Positions 9,163-17,691 of a stretch of DNA of 64,000 bases are shown here, one piece after another. The notes below the pieces were generated by a model. That model was given only the letters and a program-made list of their open reading frames with translations, did no database searches and was not told the origin of the DNA. Source of the DNA: Fluoribacter gormanii (GTDB taxonomy: Bacteria; Pseudomonadota; Gammaproteobacteria; Legionellales; Legionellaceae); the NCBI RefSeq assembly GCF_900156395.1, contig NZ_FTNL01000004.1:62001-126000 (forward strand), read 5' to 3'. A program made the translations under genes and the position numbers. Position 1 is the first letter of the stretch; the number at the start of each line of letters is the position of its first letter.

Positions 9163-10517
9163 AATCCCTCTGTTTGTCCATATTTAGGAATATCGCATTG
9201 CCAACCGAGTTGTGTTTCGATTTTAGATTTTAAGGATAAGGAGGCTTCAGGTTCTCCATGCGTTATAAATGTCTTTTTAGGCGGTTGTTGAAACTGATTG
9301 AGCCAACCAAGAATATCGCCGTAATCGGCATGGGCTGAGGTACTGTGCATTGATTCAACTTGCGCATTGATAGGGATAATTTTGCCATGAGTTTCAATGA
9401 ACTTTTTACCCGCTATTATCTCTGCGCCCAGAGTCTCCTCAGACTGGAATCCAGTAAATAACAAGGTATTACGTGGATCTGATGCGTAGGCTTTGATGTG
9501 ATATACGATTCGTCCACCAGAGGCCATGCCACTCGCAGAAAGAATAATTTTGGGTGATTTGTCCAAGTCAAGCTCAATCGATTCTTCTACATCTTGCACG
9601 TATGTGGCTACATCACAGAGCTCTTGGCATTGGATTGGAGTTAAACGAAGATCCTCTATGTGTTTATATAAAATTTGTGTCGCATTGATGGCCATAGGGC
9701 TATCTAGATAAATAGGCACATCCGGAATTGCTTTTTCTTTTTTTAATTCAGAAAGATAGTGTAATAATATTTGTGAACGACCAACAGCAAATGCTGGAAT
9801 AATTACTGATCCACCTCGATGAATCGTTTTATTGATAATATTTTTTAAAGTTAACTTGGGTGGTTCCTTTTCATGAAGTCGGTCTCCATAGGTCGACTCA
9901 ATTACCAGATAGTCAATTTGCTTAATTTCGCTGGGTTTTTTCATTACGGGATCATGCATTCTGCCCAAGTCTCCAGTGAAAAGAAGTGATGTGTCTTGGC
10001 ATTGTAGTCTTACAAAGGAAGAGCCTATAATGTGTCCCGCAGGAATAAATTGAAAACTGATGTTGTCATGTAGACTAATTATCTTGTTATAAGCTTGGGG
10101 CTGAAATAGTTGTAATGCATTTTCTGCATCCGCTGCGGTATATAGCGGAAGAGCAGGGCGATGATTGGAATAATGGTGTTCATTAGCATGCCTGGCATCC
10201 TCTTCTTGCAGGTGTGCGCTGTCAGGTAATAATATGTCACATAAATCTTTAGTCCCGTAAGTACAGTATATTGGTTTATTAAATCCATTTTTAACTAATA
10301 ATGGCAAATACCCTGAGTGGTCAATATGAGCGTGGGTAAGAATAATCGCATCTAAGAGTTCAGGATTGAACGGGAGTGGATTCCAGTTTCTTAAACGTAA
10401 CTCTTTAGGACCTTGAAAAAGACCGCAATCTACCAAAATATTTTTGTTATTAAACGATAGAAGATATTTGGAACCTGTGACAGTTCCAGTGGCACCAAAA
10501 AATGTGATTTGCATCAT
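9159..10517 (-). CDS. Beta-CASP metallo-beta-lactamase (CPSF/RNase J-like) ribonuclease
   Basis: The protein has 452 residues. The metallo-beta-lactamase metal motif is HAHIDHSGYLP, with later ligands in AGHIIGSS and the LLFTGDLGR segment. The beta-CASP insert shows ESTYGDR, PAFAVGRSQ, GFQSEETLG and the final SAHADYGD...THGE histidines. This is the architecture of the CPSF-73/Ysh1-like RNA endo- and exonucleases found in archaea and bacteria. It is cytoplasmic. The start is the ATG at the end of the frame or the next codon, also ATG. Degradation of RNA upstream of the phosphorylase is a reasonable guess. Confidence 0.88.
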   Translation of the reverse strand: MMQITFFGATGTVTGSKYLLSFNNKNILVDCGLFQGPKELRLRNWNPLPFNPELLDAIILTHAHIDHSGYLPLLVKNGFNKPIYCTYGTKDLCDILLPDSAHLQEEDARHANEHHYSNHRPALPLYTAADAENALQLFQPQAYNKIISLHDNISFQFIPAGHIIGSSFVRLQCQDTSLLFTGDLGRMHDPVMKKPSEIKQIDYLVIESTYGDRLHEKEPPKLTLKNIINKTIHRGGSVIIPAFAVGRSQILLHYLSELKKEKAIPDVPIYLDSPMAINATQILYKHIEDLRLTPIQCQELCDVATYVQDVEESIELDLDKSPKIILSASGMASGGRIVYHIKAYASDPRNTLLFTGFQSEETLGAEIIAGKKFIETHGKIIPINAQVESMHSTSAHADYGDILGWLNQFQQPPKKTFITHGEPEASLSLKSKIETQLGWQCDIPKYGQTEGL

Positions 10518-10553
10518 TAATCCTTTAATAATAGCGCTGATAAAAAATTAATT

Positions 10554-10973
10554 TTAAAGTCGTAATGTTAATACATCACATGGAGCATGATTCACTGTAG
10601 CATGTGCTGTGCTTCCCAAAAATGAATGCAAGCCAACTGAAGAATGACTGCCAATAATTATAAGCTGACAATCTAATTCTTTTACCTTATTAAAAATATG
10701 CTCTTTTACCGAACCCACTTCGACGAATTGATGGTCGCGTGGAATGTCAAAATTTTCCCCTAATAGGGCTAAAACAGTTTGTGCATCGTCTTTGGCTGGG
10801 TTGGCTAACTCTGTAAAACCAAGTCCTTGAGCTAATTGGAAACTAGCAGGTAGTTCAATGACATGTAACAGATATAATGTGGCACTAAATTGTTTTGCGA
10901 TAGCGATTGCTTTTTCTGTGAGATGATTATGTTCCTTGAGCAAATCCGTAGCAAATAAAATATTCTTATACAT
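10554..10973 (-). CDS. Universal stress protein (UspA family)
   Basis: The protein has 139 residues with the Usp alpha/beta fold: an N-terminal YKNILFATDL strand and a C-terminal ATP-loop-like signature IIIGSHSSVGLHSFLGSTAHATVNHAPCDVL, matching G2xG9xGS/T. Such proteins bind ATP and accumulate under stress or growth arrest. It is the first gene of the five-gene operon, 36 bases ahead of the beta-CASP gene, so the operon is probably stress-induced. A 13-base palindrome lies about 70 bases upstream. Confidence 0.9.
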   Translation of the reverse strand: MYKNILFATDLLKEHNHLTEKAIAIAKQFSATLYLLHVIELPASFQLAQGLGFTELANPAKDDAQTVLALLGENFDIPRDHQFVEVGSVKEHIFNKVKELDCQLIIIGSHSSVGLHSFLGSTAHATVNHAPCDVLTLRL

Positions 10974-11042
10974 AGCAGCCTCACAATTAAATTTATTATT
11001 GTAAATAATAGTAGATTCCTTGATATAAGTACCTATTTTACA

Positions 11043-11055
11043 TCACAAAATGTGA
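11043..11055. promoter_or_regulatory. Perfect palindrome upstream of the stress operon (candidate operator)
   Basis: TCACAAAATGTGA is a perfect inverted repeat (TCACA, three bases, TGTGA) in the 168-base gap ahead of the universal stress gene, within AT-rich DNA. The position suits a regulator site. The half-site order is the reverse of a CRP site (TGTGA-N6-TCACA), so I do not name a regulator. Confidence 0.35.
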
Positions 11056-11141
11056 AAAATAATTTGGTTTGAGATCGTTCATTGGAATTGTACTGTGTAT
11101 TTTTAGATAAAGGTCAGGGTGTAGATGAGATAATTTTCCAA

Positions 11142-11564
11142 TCAAGATTCTTTTAATTCGTAATTGGGATTTATTTCCATCAAAGGAATTAAGACAAAAT
11201 CTCTAAATTGGATTTGCGGATGAGGGATTACAAGTTTTTTAGATCGAATATTTTTATCTTCATAATACAGAATATCAATATCAATCACTCTTGGTCCCCA
11301 GTGCTTTTTTCGAACCCTGCCTTGTTTTTTTTCAATTTTTTGGCATGCATCAAGTAATTGTAAGGGAGGTAAACGAGTAGAGATCTCGATTACTGTATTG
11401 CAAAAGTCTTGTTGGCCTTGCAATCCCCAGGCTTTATTCCAATAAAAAGAGGAAATTTTGGTAACCACGGTAGAAGGCAAAGATTTTATTGATTTAATTG
11501 CTCTTCGAAGTTGACGTTCAGGTACTTGCTGATTTGAGCCTAGACCTAAATAACAAACCTTCAT
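11142..11564 (-). CDS. folK: 6-hydroxymethyl-7,8-dihydropterin pyrophosphokinase
   Basis: The protein has 140 residues. It starts with LGLGSNQQVPERQLRRAI and carries the HPPK signature WGPRVIDIDILYY and VIPHPQIQFRDFVLIPLMEI. HPPK moves pyrophosphate from ATP to the pterin in folate synthesis. It is slightly shorter than the usual 160 residues, at the C-terminus. It overlaps pcnB by four bases (ATGA), as in many gammaproteobacteria. Confidence 0.95.
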   Translation of the reverse strand: MKVCYLGLGSNQQVPERQLRRAIKSIKSLPSTVVTKISSFYWNKAWGLQGQQDFCNTVIEISTRLPPLQLLDACQKIEKKQGRVRKKHWGPRVIDIDILYYEDKNIRSKKLVIPHPQIQFRDFVLIPLMEINPNYELKES

Positions 11565-12859
11565 TGTGGATCACTAACTTTATTGCTTTTAGGCTTGCGG
11601 CGTCGCTTACGCTTAGGCATATCTGGTTTGAGTTGAGCTACCATTTTAGCTTGCTCTATTTCATCTGCATCCTGAAAAGCTGTCCACCATTGCGCTAGCT
11701 CCATGGACTCATCACCTGCAAGGGCACGTAGCGCCATGAAATCATAGGCTGCTCTAAAGCGAGGGTGTTGTAAAAGATTAAAAGCTCTTCCTCCAAGTCT
11801 TTTCACAAAGCGATACTGTAATAACCAGATTTCACGAATAATTTGTGTATAGCGTTTGGGAATTGAAATAATTTGATTTTGCTCTGCTATGACAAGCGAC
11901 ATTGCTTTTTCTATAGAAGGTAGTGGGTCTATTCCAGTTTTTTGTAGTTCCTTAGCACGCTCAATCATGGGGAACCATAAAAGAACTGCAAATAAAAATG
12001 CTGGTGTTACTGGTTTATCTTCATGAATACGAGTATCCGTGTTTTCAAGAGCAATAGCTAATAAAGCATTTACTGGATGAGCGCTGTCTAATAGGGCATT
12101 AGTTTGAGGACATAAATGTTGAAACAAGCCATATTGCATGAGCAATCTTTGAACTGCTACTGCATTACCGCATTGGTATAATTTCGTCATTTCATCAAAT
12201 AAGCGTGAACTTGAAACATGAGTAATAAGATGACTAATCTCAGGAAAAGGTGCTTCTGTCTCTTGTGCAAGTTTGAAATTTAATTTGGCACTAAAGCGAA
12301 TTGCCCGTAACATACGAACGGGGTCTTCCTGATAACGTTTGACTGGATCACCAATCATACGAATAAGCTTATTTTCAACATCTTTTACACCACCCGTAAA
12401 ATCAACAATTGAGGAGTCATTGATGTTGTAGTAAAGCGAGTTAATCGTAAAATCACGTCTCCAGGCATCTTCATCAAGGGAGCCATAGGCATTATCACGC
12501 ACCAACATACCACGTTCATTTGTTTGTTGATTCTCATCCTCTTCTGCATGACTTCGGAACGTAGCTACCTCAATAATTTCACGGTGGAAGAGTATATGTA
12601 CAAGCTTGAATCGGCGCCCAATAATTCGTCCATTTCGAAACAGATTCTTAACTTGATTCGGTGTTGCATCGGTTGCAACATCGAAATCTTTTGGAGCCTT
12701 ATGCAGTAATAAATCCCTAACGCTGCCCCCAACAATGTATGCTTGAAAGCCAGCACCAATTAAGCGGTTAAGCACTTTGAGCGCATTGCTGCTAATGTCC
12801 GCTTTAGAGATGGAATGCTTATTCCTTGGAATGATATAAGCTGAGGGAACAGTTGGCAC
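11561..12859 (-). CDS. pcnB: Poly(A) polymerase I
   Basis: The protein has 432 residues. The nucleotidyltransferase core near residue 40 reads AYIVGGSVRDLLLHKAPKDFDVATDATP, with the catalytic DxD, followed by RRDFTINSLYYN and the RNA-binding GDPVKRYQEDPVRMLRAIRF. It is separated from CCA-adding enzymes by its C-terminal region and a strongly basic tail (KRKRRRKPKSNK). PcnB adds poly(A) to RNA 3' ends and promotes decay. The pair with folK is the standard arrangement. Confidence 0.94.
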   Translation of the reverse strand: MPTVPSAYIIPRNKHSISKADISSNALKVLNRLIGAGFQAYIVGGSVRDLLLHKAPKDFDVATDATPNQVKNLFRNGRIIGRRFKLVHILFHREIIEVATFRSHAEEDENQQTNERGMLVRDNAYGSLDEDAWRRDFTINSLYYNINDSSIVDFTGGVKDVENKLIRMIGDPVKRYQEDPVRMLRAIRFSAKLNFKLAQETEAPFPEISHLITHVSSSRLFDEMTKLYQCGNAVAVQRLLMQYGLFQHLCPQTNALLDSAHPVNALLAIALENTDTRIHEDKPVTPAFLFAVLLWFPMIERAKELQKTGIDPLPSIEKAMSLVIAEQNQIISIPKRYTQIIREIWLLQYRFVKRLGGRAFNLLQHPRFRAAYDFMALRALAGDESMELAQWWTAFQDADEIEQAKMVAQLKPDMPKRKRRRKPKSNKVSDPQ

Positions 12860-13095
12860 ATGAGCCCTGTTTCTCTTTAAGAGCTTTTTAATGAATTTGA
12901 TGATCTTTGTATCTCACAAGATTAATAAAAAATTTATATTATATCGAAGCAAAAGAATAAAGTGAATATTTTGTCCTTACAAACCTTGATCTTTCAATAA
13001 AATTTTTGTGTTGTGGATTATATAAAAAGGTTTAGGTAAATATCAGCCTATGAGTATATCATATAATTTTTCAATTTCTGACATCTGAGGATTTG

Positions 13096-13824
13096 ATGGA
13101 TTTTATTGATATTTCAGTAGGCTTAATTGTCTTAATCATATTAGAAATAGTTTTGGGAATTGACAATTTGGTAATTTTATCTATTTTGTCTGAAAAACTA
13201 CCACCCAAACAGAGAAAAAAAGCAAGGCGCTGGGGGCTCACGCTTTCTTGGATTATGCGGCTGATTTTACTGGCACTTGCGGTTGATCTCATCAAATTAA
13301 CCAAACCATTGCTCACTGTGGCCGACATGTCGTTTTCTGCCCGTGATTTTTTTCTCATGGGCGGTGGGGCTTTCTTAATTTGGAAAGCAACAGAAGAAAT
13401 TCACCAGGACGTGACCGAAGAGTTTGTAGTAACCGATGAAAAGACCGTAACTTTTAAAGCAACATTTCGTGCGGTTATTTTCCAAATTGCATTAATGGAT
13501 ATTATATTTTCTTTAGATAGTGTTTTGACTGCAGTGGGATTGACTTCATACTTTTGGGTGATGGCTGTCGCAATTACTTGTGCCATCCTCATAATGATAT
13601 TTGCAAGTGAAGCAGTAAGCGCATTTATTAAAGAACATCCTACAATCAAAATGCTTGCACTAAGTTATTTAATTCTGATTGGAATGGTTCTTGTTGCCGA
13701 TGGATTTTCTTTCCATATTCCTCGAGGATATATTTATTTTGCTATGGGATTTTCCTTAGGTGTGGAATCGCTGAATTTGCTTAAGCACTCACGGAAAAAA
13801 CGAAAGCATCGCTCAGGAAATTAA
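13096..13824 (+). CDS. TerC/Alx-family integral membrane protein
   Basis: The protein has 242 residues and about seven transmembrane helices. It shows the TerC family signatures LEIVLGIDNLVILSILSEKL near the N-terminus and ALMDIIFSLDSVLTAVGL in the middle, each with a membrane-embedded aspartate. Members are linked to metal (manganese) export and tellurium resistance. It ends in a basic tail (KKRKHR). The ATG follows a TGAGG site; a TTG one codon earlier is less likely. hemJ starts two bases after its stop, so the two are probably cotranscribed. I see no yybP-ykoY type leader upstream. Confidence 0.88.
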   Translation: MDFIDISVGLIVLIILEIVLGIDNLVILSILSEKLPPKQRKKARRWGLTLSWIMRLILLALAVDLIKLTKPLLTVADMSFSARDFFLMGGGAFLIWKATEEIHQDVTEEFVVTDEKTVTFKATFRAVIFQIALMDIIFSLDSVLTAVGLTSYFWVMAVAITCAILIMIFASEAVSAFIKEHPTIKMLALSYLILIGMVLVADGFSFHIPRGYIYFAMGFSLGVESLNLLKHSRKKRKHRSGN

Positions 13825-13826
13825 TT

Positions 13827-14246
13827 ATGTTATTGATTAAAGCATTTCATATTATTGCCATGGTTGCCTGGTTTGCCGGATTATTTTATTTACCCAGACT
13901 ATTTGTTTATCATGCTGATACTCAGGATGAGACGAGCCTTACTCGTTTTAAAATAATGGAGAGGCGGCTTTACTATGGAATCACGTGGCCTGCTGCGGTA
14001 GTGACTACTTTTTTGGGATTATGGCTTTTAAGCTATAATTTATCTTATTACATGAGTGCAGGATGGATGCATGCTAAATTGAGTCTGATAGTTGTTTTAT
14101 GGATTTACCACCTATTATGTGGGCATTATTTAAAGGCGTTTGCACAAAATAAAAATCAAAAAAACTCTCGTTTTTTTCGTATTTATAATGAATTGCCAAC
14201 TTTGTTGCTGATAGGGATTGTTATCTTGGTTGTGGTGAAACCGTAG
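13827..14246 (+). CDS. hemJ: Protoporphyrinogen oxidase HemJ
   Basis: The protein has 139 residues and four membrane helices. It begins LLIKAFHIIAMVAWFAGLFYLPRLFVYH, with the conserved histidine and tryptophan of the UPF0093/HemJ family, and has GWMHAKLSLIVVLWIYH further on. HemJ oxidises protoporphyrinogen IX to protoporphyrin IX, the penultimate step of haem synthesis. hemL, an early step of the same pathway, lies 400 bases downstream, separated only by the opposing rubredoxin gene. Confidence 0.88.
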   Translation: MLLIKAFHIIAMVAWFAGLFYLPRLFVYHADTQDETSLTRFKIMERRLYYGITWPAAVVTTFLGLWLLSYNLSYYMSAGWMHAKLSLIVVLWIYHLLCGHYLKAFAQNKNQKNSRFFRIYNELPTLLLIGIVILVVVKP

Positions 14247-14257
14247 CTCTAAAGGTA

Positions 14258-14329
14258 TAGCCTGAGTGACGTGAAACCCGGAACTCTTAACGTTCTAAAA
14301 ACTCTTGTTCTCGGGTTTCATAGGTACTT
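14258..14329. repeat. Degenerate palindromic repeat and hairpin after hemJ
   Basis: The first 24 bases (TAGCCTGAGTGACGTGAAAC...) look like a decayed copy of the dispersed CCTGGGT...ACCCAGG element. Its GAAACCCG-GAAC part pairs with GTTCTCGGGTTTC some 35 bases on, with one bulged base. There is no T tract, so this is not a clear intrinsic terminator, but it could stop or stabilise the hemJ transcript. Confidence 0.45.
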
Positions 14330-14353
14330 AATTAAAGGTACGAATATAGGAAC

Positions 14354-14530
14354 TTATTCCATTTCCACCATATCAAAATCTTCTTTACCAGCGCCACAAT
14401 CTGGACAGAACCAGTTTTCTGGTACATCTTCCCAGCGTGTGCCTGGCTCAATTCCATCTTCAGGCCATCCCTCAGCTTCATCATAAATAAATCCACAGAT
14501 GACACAGATATATTTCTTATATTCTTGCAT
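14354..14530 (-). CDS. Rubredoxin
   Basis: The protein has 58 residues with the two iron-binding knuckles CVICG and CPDCG, separated by the typical [25 protein letters not shown]. Rubredoxins carry one electron on a Fe(Cys)4 centre. I chose the ATG giving [13 protein letters not shown]; a TTG four codons earlier is possible. It runs opposite to hemL and convergent with hemJ, so it is its own unit. The redox partner is not visible here. Confidence 0.95.
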   Translation of the reverse strand: MQEYKKYICVICGFIYDEAEGWPEDGIEPGTRWEDVPENWFCPDCGAGKEDFDMVEME

Positions 14531-14598
14531 GATAATACTCAATTAAAAGAGCGTAATTTAGCTATTGTGAACGTCGATGTAAAGATAAACCGCTTTTT

Positions 14599-14627
14599 TT
14601 GCCAATTTTTAATAATCTCTGTAATAT
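14599..14627 (+). promoter_or_regulatory. Predicted sigma-70 promoter for hemL
   Basis: TTGCCA and TAATAT are separated by 17 bases and lie 28 bases ahead of the hemL ATG. A GGAG ribosome site follows at the right place. Confidence 0.45.
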
Positions 14628-14654
14628 TATACTGCAAAATTATGGAGATTTTTT

Positions 14655-15941
14655 ATGACTCGCTCAACAGAATTATTTCATCAGGCTCAGGCAATTATTC
14701 CTGGAGGCGTCAACTCACCAGTAAGAGCATTTAAAGGTGTCGGTGGCGATCCGATTTTTTTTAAACAAGGTAAAGGTGCTTATCTTGTTGACGTTGATAA
14801 CAATGAGTACATTGATTATGTTGGGTCATGGGGGCCATTAATTCTTGGGCATTGCCATCCCGCTGTAATTGAAGCAGTAAATAAGGTGCTGCATAGTGGC
14901 ATGAGTTTTGGAGCGCCAACAGAGCTTGAAATACAATTGGCTGAAAAAATTACCTCTTTAATTCCTTCGATTGAAAAAGTACGAATGGTTAATTCTGGTA
15001 CTGAAGCAACCATGACTGCTATTAGATTGGCTCGTGGTGTAACCAAAAAAAATAAATTTATTAAATTTAATGGTTGTTATCACGGACATAGTGATAGTTT
15101 GCTGGTCAAAGCTGGCTCTGGTCTACTTACATTAGGTATCCCCTCCACTCCAGGGATCCCACAAAGCGTTACAGAACATACTTTAACTGCAAACTTTAAT
15201 AATCTGGAACAAACAGCACAATTATTTGAAAAATTTCCTGATGATATTGCGGCAGTAATATTGGAACCAGTTGCTGGAAATATGGGTTTTGTTTTGCCTG
15301 AACCAGAGTTCTTGAATGGATTACGTCAATTATGCGATCAACATAATGCTTTATTGATCTTTGATGAAGTAATGACTGGTTTTCGAGTTGGGTTAACAGG
15401 AGCCCAGGGAGTGTTTGGAATTACTCCTGATATTACTACTCTTGGTAAAGTTATTGGAGGCGGGATGCCTGTAGGTGCTTTAGGTGGTAAGGCTGAAATT
15501 ATGTCCTTTCTAGCGCCAGAAGGACCTGTGTATCAAGCAGGTACGCTTTCTGGTAATCCATTAGCTATGGCAGCAGGTCTTGCAACGCTATCTGAAATTG
15601 AAAAACCAGGATTTTTTGACCGGTTAATTGAAACAACTCAAAGCTTGACTCAGGCTTTAGCCTCAGTTGCTGAAACGTTAAATATTCCATTTTTTACTGC
15701 TTCATTAGGTGGTATGTTTGGTTTTTGTTTTACAGAAAAAAAACGCATTGCGGATTATGCTGATGTTGCTGCCTCTGACGAGGTTTTATTTAAAAAGTTC
15801 TATCATGGAATGTTAGATAAAGGTATTTATTTTGCTCCCTCAATGTATGAGGCCGGATTTGTATCCAGTGCACATGGAGAACATGAGGTTGCCAAAACCC
15901 AAATGGCCGCCGAGGAAGTTCTAAGTCAATTAAAAAAATAG
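14655..15941 (+). CDS. hemL: Glutamate-1-semialdehyde 2,1-aminomutase
   Basis: The protein has 428 residues, the usual length. It starts with the family motif [23 protein letters not shown]; the PLP lysine is K265 in [17 protein letters not shown], with the aspartate of [14 protein letters not shown] before it. The enzyme turns glutamate-1-semialdehyde into 5-aminolevulinate in the C5 pathway of haem synthesis. No neighbouring gene shares its direction closely; its own promoter is likely. Confidence 0.97.
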   Translation: MTRSTELFHQAQAIIPGGVNSPVRAFKGVGGDPIFFKQGKGAYLVDVDNNEYIDYVGSWGPLILGHCHPAVIEAVNKVLHSGMSFGAPTELEIQLAEKITSLIPSIEKVRMVNSGTEATMTAIRLARGVTKKNKFIKFNGCYHGHSDSLLVKAGSGLLTLGIPSTPGIPQSVTEHTLTANFNNLEQTAQLFEKFPDDIAAVILEPVAGNMGFVLPEPEFLNGLRQLCDQHNALLIFDEVMTGFRVGLTGAQGVFGITPDITTLGKVIGGGMPVGALGGKAEIMSFLAPEGPVYQAGTLSGNPLAMAAGLATLSEIEKPGFFDRLIETTQSLTQALASVAETLNIPFFTASLGGMFGFCFTEKKRIADYADVAASDEVLFKKFYHGMLDKGIYFAPSMYEAGFVSSAHGEHEVAKTQMAAEEVLSQLKK

Positions 15942-15970
15942 CACGGTAATGTGTCCACGAGATGACCTTT

Positions 15971-16000
15971 GAGCCTGGGTGAAGCGATAGCGGAACCCAG
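15971..16000. repeat. Copy of the dispersed palindromic repeat
   Basis: GAGCCTGGGTGAAGCGATAG followed by CGGAACCCAG, with CTGGGT/ACCCAG arms. It lies 30 bases after hemL. It belongs to the same family as the copies at 21850, 25018, 27118 and 53581. Confidence 0.6.
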
Positions 16001-16063
16001 TTTTAAAGAAATTTATTAATCGAGTAAAGTGCGGTTTTTGCTGTGGCGTAGCATATTAACTTA

Positions 16064-16083
16064 TTGAAATATATAAATTTCAA
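16064..16083. promoter_or_regulatory. Inverted repeat upstream of the peptide transporter
   Basis: TTGAAAT and ATTTCAA are perfect seven-base arms around a six-base AT spacer, about 20 bases ahead of the predicted -35 box. In DNA this AT-rich it could arise by chance. Confidence 0.25.
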
Positions 16084-16102
16084 AATATATTTTTAAAAAA
16101 AC

Positions 16103-16131
16103 TAGACAGTGTTTTTTCCACATGTCATATT
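16103..16131 (+). promoter_or_regulatory. Predicted promoter for the peptide transporter gene
   Basis: TAGACA and CATATT with a 17-base spacer, 33 bases ahead of the ATG. Each hexamer departs from consensus at one or two places. Confidence 0.33.
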
Positions 16132-16164
16132 CAAAGACGATCTTGAATAAACAAGGAAGGTCAT

Positions 16165-17691
16165 ATGTCGATAATGACAAATAAAAAGGAATTTATAAAG
16201 TCAATGCCCCAAGGAATTATTCCTCTTTTTTTTATTCAAATTGTTTCTACTTTAAGTTTTAGTGTTTTGTACTCTACACTTGTTTTGTATATGAAGGGCA
16301 AGTTAGGACTCCAAATTAGCGCTGCCAACAGTATCATGGGTGTTTTTATTGCATTTAATTATGGCTTGCATTTGCTTGGAGGTTTTTGGGGCGGGCGTTT
16401 GCTCTCTAATCGTGCGTTGTTTTGTGCAGGAATGGTGGCGCAAATTATTGGCTGCGTCTTATTGTCATTCGGCGATATTTCATTTCTTTATTATGGCTTG
16501 GCAGCATTTTTAACCGGTTCTGGTTTAAATGTAACATGCGTGAACTGTATGTTAACTCAATGTTTCTCTCCTGAAGATACGCGACGGGAAACAGCATTTC
16601 TCATGAATTATGCAGGTATGAATATCGGCTTTTTTGTTGGTTTTAGTTTGAGTGGGCTATTTCAGTTGACTCAAAACTACGAACGACTTTTTTTGCTTAG
16701 TAGTTTAGGGAATTTGATTGCCTTAATCATTTGTTTATATTGTTGGCAGCAATTATCTGATAAAGATACAATTTTCTCTAAAAAAGATAAGCTTTCTCAG
16801 AAGAGAGCTGTTCTGTTAGGTAGCATTCTGATTATAGCGCTTCCTTTCTTTTTAGGCCAAATGCTCCATTATGCTGACTGGGCTAAAAAATTAGTACTGA
16901 TAACAGGCATAGTAATGCTCGGAGTTATTTTATATCTGGCAAGACAACAACCAACTAAAGAAGCTAAAGATAAAATAGTAGCGTTTGCAGTGTTTATGAT
17001 TGTAGGGACTGTTTTTTGGATGCTTTACCAAATAGCCCCGATGGGTCTTACAGTATTTATTGATCATAATGTTCAGCGTGAGTATGCGAGTTGGATTATT
17101 CCACCGCAATGGTTCCAGAATATTAATACAGTCGCTATTGTTATTGGAGGCCCATTATTAGGAGTCTTGTTGCATAAAATGCGTAAAAACGGGGTGCAAA
17201 TTAATATTCCAACTCAGTTTGCATTAGCATTGTTGCTTATTGGTATCGCTTTTGCAATATTGCCTATTGGTATTGCTTATGCCAACTATGAAGGACTAGT
17301 GAATCCTAGCTGGATTATCTTGAGTTATATTTTGCAGAGTATAGGTGAACTTTTAATATCCCCAATTGGTTATGCTATGATAGGATATTTGGCTCCTACA
17401 TCATTGCAGGGTGTGATGATGGGAATGTGGATGCTTAATTCTGGTGTTGGTGCAACTTTATCCAGCTACAGTTCAAACTTGATGATTGAAGGGCAGGATA
17501 GTGTTTCACCTTTAGTAACTAATAGTGGTTATAGCCATGTATTTTTAATGTTAGGATTATTTGCAATTGGTTCTTCAATTGTACTTTTTATCCTTGTGCC
17601 TAAATTAAGGGAGTTAATTCAGGAAAAAAAGCCAACTGAATTACAAGAAGCCAAAGGGATGGCTACGAATCGAGTAGTTGTATGTGAGTAA
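16165..17691 (+). CDS. POT-family proton-coupled peptide transporter (MFS)
   Basis: The protein has 508 residues and 12-14 predicted membrane helices. The start MPQGIIPLFFIQIVSTLSFS, the MNYAGMNIGFFVGFSLSG segment and the late YILQSIGELLISPIGYAMIGYLAPTSLQGVMMG motif match the PTR2/POT family (the last is the family's GE-x-x-x-SP-x-G-x-A-x-x-x-x-x-AP pattern). Such proteins import di- and tripeptides with protons. The gene follows a strong AAGGAAGG ribosome site, and its 3' end overlaps the start of mnmC by eight bases. Confidence 0.88.
   Translation: MSIMTNKKEFIKSMPQGIIPLFFIQIVSTLSFSVLYSTLVLYMKGKLGLQISAANSIMGVFIAFNYGLHLLGGFWGGRLLSNRALFCAGMVAQIIGCVLLSFGDISFLYYGLAAFLTGSGLNVTCVNCMLTQCFSPEDTRRETAFLMNYAGMNIGFFVGFSLSGLFQLTQNYERLFLLSSLGNLIALIICLYCWQQLSDKDTIFSKKDKLSQKRAVLLGSILIIALPFFLGQMLHYADWAKKLVLITGIVMLGVILYLARQQPTKEAKDKIVAFAVFMIVGTVFWMLYQIAPMGLTVFIDHNVQREYASWIIPPQWFQNINTVAIVIGGPLLGVLLHKMRKNGVQINIPTQFALALLLIGIAFAILPIGIAYANYEGLVNPSWIILSYILQSIGELLISPIGYAMIGYLAPTSLQGVMMGMWMLNSGVGATLSSYSSNLMIEGQDSVSPLVTNSGYSHVFLMLGLFAIGSSIVLFILVPKLRELIQEKKPTELQEAKGMATNRVVVCE

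Noticed and set aside
12860-13095. Manganese (yybP-ykoY) riboswitch upstream of the TerC gene
   Set aside because: TerC-family genes sometimes carry one, but the gap shows none of its conserved sequence and is mostly AT-rich.
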